Source: Haliclona indistincta
Taxonomy: Eukaryota > Porifera > Demospongiae > Haplosclerida > Chalinidae
Assembly: GCA_964017065.1 (NCBI GenBank)
Contig: OZ024784.1
Span: 18,126,490 to 18,190,489 of the forward strand
DNA length: 64,000 nt
Direction: 5' to 3'
Part shown: piece by piece, positions 56,959-64,000 of the stretch
Layout of the letters: each line of letters opens with the position of its first letter
Position numbering within the stretch: position 1 is the stretch's first letter
The notes under the pieces: model-generated
The model's database searches: none
The model's input: only the letters and a program-made list of their open reading frames with translations
What the model was told of the DNA's origin: nothing
Program-made: the position numbers and the translations under genes

Positions 56959-57327
56959 ATGGCGGCAAAAGATTGCGCTGGTTTCCAAGAGTTTCCTCAG
57001 GCACAGTTCGCTGCACCGTCCCAGAAGGAACTGGAGGAGCAACTGTGCATCGCTCTCAATCTCAAGGACGGTCAACAGAGCGCCGGACAATCTTCAGAGG
57101 ACCCGTACACGCGAGCGGTACGGTACATCAACGAGCATGGAATAGTGGAGGTGCTCCAGGTAACGTTGTCATGGTAACCAGTAAACATGTCTTCACTCTA
57201 GCTCTCCACGTCCTTACAGACCATCACGGCGCGACTAGCCTACGAGAAACCGGACGACCCACTGCAGTTTGTACTGGACGAGATAGCTAAAGTTAGACAA
57301 GGCAAAAAGCCGGCAGAGCTCACCTAA
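56959..57327 (+). CDS. small RIIa/Dpy30-like fold protein
   Basis: Two exons (56959-57159, 57220-57327) give 102 residues. The C-terminal half fits the RIIa-like dimerisation helices found in TEX55 and EFCAB10: RAVRYINEHGIVEVLQTITA, then RLAYEKPDDPLQFVLDEIAK. The Y-E-x-P-x-D-P-x-x-F-x-L-D signature is characteristic. The N-terminal half (FQEFPQAQFAAPSQKELEEQ) looks flexible. Such domains dock onto AKAP-type helices, often in cilia and flagella. Gene identity beyond the fold is not claimed. The stop is 297 bases from the convergent EML stop. Confidence 0.75.
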
Positions 57328-57623
57328 CATTATGTCAAAGAGATTTTTCAATAATGGATATTTAACTAAACTCCACCCAAACTTAACCGTGACCACAGTA
57401 TGATAGATATTCTAAACACCAGCTGGCGCTAGTCCCCGATTAGTACGCTGTAACAAAGAATCTCATGTGATTTGAATTGCAAAAATTGTTCTCACACACT
57501 AAAGGTTTACAATTAAACACACTACACTCCATTGGGTCAATGATTATTGTCTGGACTAGAATTTAACAGATAGACGCCAAACAATTGGCTGTTACTCTAT
57601 GAGTTCATTATTGAGTTGGTCAA

Positions 57624-63613
<5,990 letters not shown>

Positions 63614-63629
63614 CTGGACAAGCAACACA

Positions 63630-63761
<132 letters not shown>

Positions 63762-64000
63762 GATAACAATATATTGTGAGAACTGAGTCAGAAACACAAG
63801 TTTCTTATCATGGGACTCTTATGCACCAAGTCTGAACATACAATAAGGTCTAAGAACAGGGAAGCGTACAACTCAGCGTATATTGTTAAGAAGTGGTTTA
63901 CTACATGTTTACATCCGGGTCCATCCGGAATAGTTCCTAAGCTGTCAACTAAAGGCATGATGGCAGCTGGTTACTAGCTAAACAGCCAGCATAACTCTAC

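Overview
Eukaryotic nuclear DNA from a compact animal genome. Genes carry many short GT-AG introns (often 40-150 bases), intergenic gaps are often under 200 bases, and neighbours mostly alternate between head-to-head and tail-to-tail pairs. The gene set is metazoan: a Dicer with full animal-type architecture, SNAP-25, ZW10, BBS8/TTC8, DZANK1, EML, CRLS1, a TRIM-type RING/B-box gene and a death-effector-like protein. Density, short introns and foldback repeats suggest a sponge (demosponge-like) or another early-branching marine invertebrate. That taxon is an inference; no marker gene fixes it.

Layout. 1-10044 (+) is the 3' part of a WDR81-like BEACH/WD40 gene. One of its introns hosts a complete antisense gene (6416-9169) for a death-effector-like, proline-rich protein, and other introns carry large inverted repeats. 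10285-14399 (-) SNAP-25-like t-SNARE with a nonautonomous inverted-repeat element in an intron. 14566-16163 (+) SDE2. 16322-17262 (-) small SR/Lys-rich nuclear protein. 17522-17984 (-) broken or unrecognised ORF. 18343-19342 (+) deoxynucleoside kinase. 19448-21262 (+) TTL-domain protein with an N-terminal membrane anchor. 21275-22389 (-) RING/B-box gene with an apparent frameshift. 22407-22695 duplicated, broken copy of the Dicer 3' end. 23038-24318 (-) GT14 GlcNAc-transferase. 24319-26400 repeat-rich gap. 26401-31769 (-) Dicer. 31929-33069 (+) ALKBH6. 33123-35393 (-) ZW10. 35485-38387 (+) DZANK1. 38416-39595 (-) cardiolipin synthase. 39679-41166 (+) unknown secreted protein. 41259-42385 and 42627-43831 (-) tandem pair of secreted saposin-domain proteins. 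44070-48533 (-) DHTKD1. 48532-50394 (+) L2HGDH. 50462-52877 (+) TTC8/BBS8. 54877-56802 (-) unknown disordered protein. 56959-57327 (+) small RIIa-fold-like protein. 57624-63613 (-, continuing off the right edge) EML5/6-like WD40 protein.

How genes relate. Most are unrelated housekeeping genes sharing short bidirectional promoters (SNAP25/SDE2, Dicer/ALKBH6, ZW10/DZANK1, CRLS1/secreted protein, unknown/RIIa, DHTKD1/L2HGDH). The most suggestive functional pair is DHTKD1/L2HGDH: two mitochondrial 2-oxo/2-hydroxy-acid enzymes whose possible first ATG codons overlap on opposite strands. No prokaryotic-type operon, CRISPR array, rRNA or tRNA was recognised. All gene models were spliced by eye from reading frame, GT/GC-AG junctions and remembered family patterns; no alignment was run.
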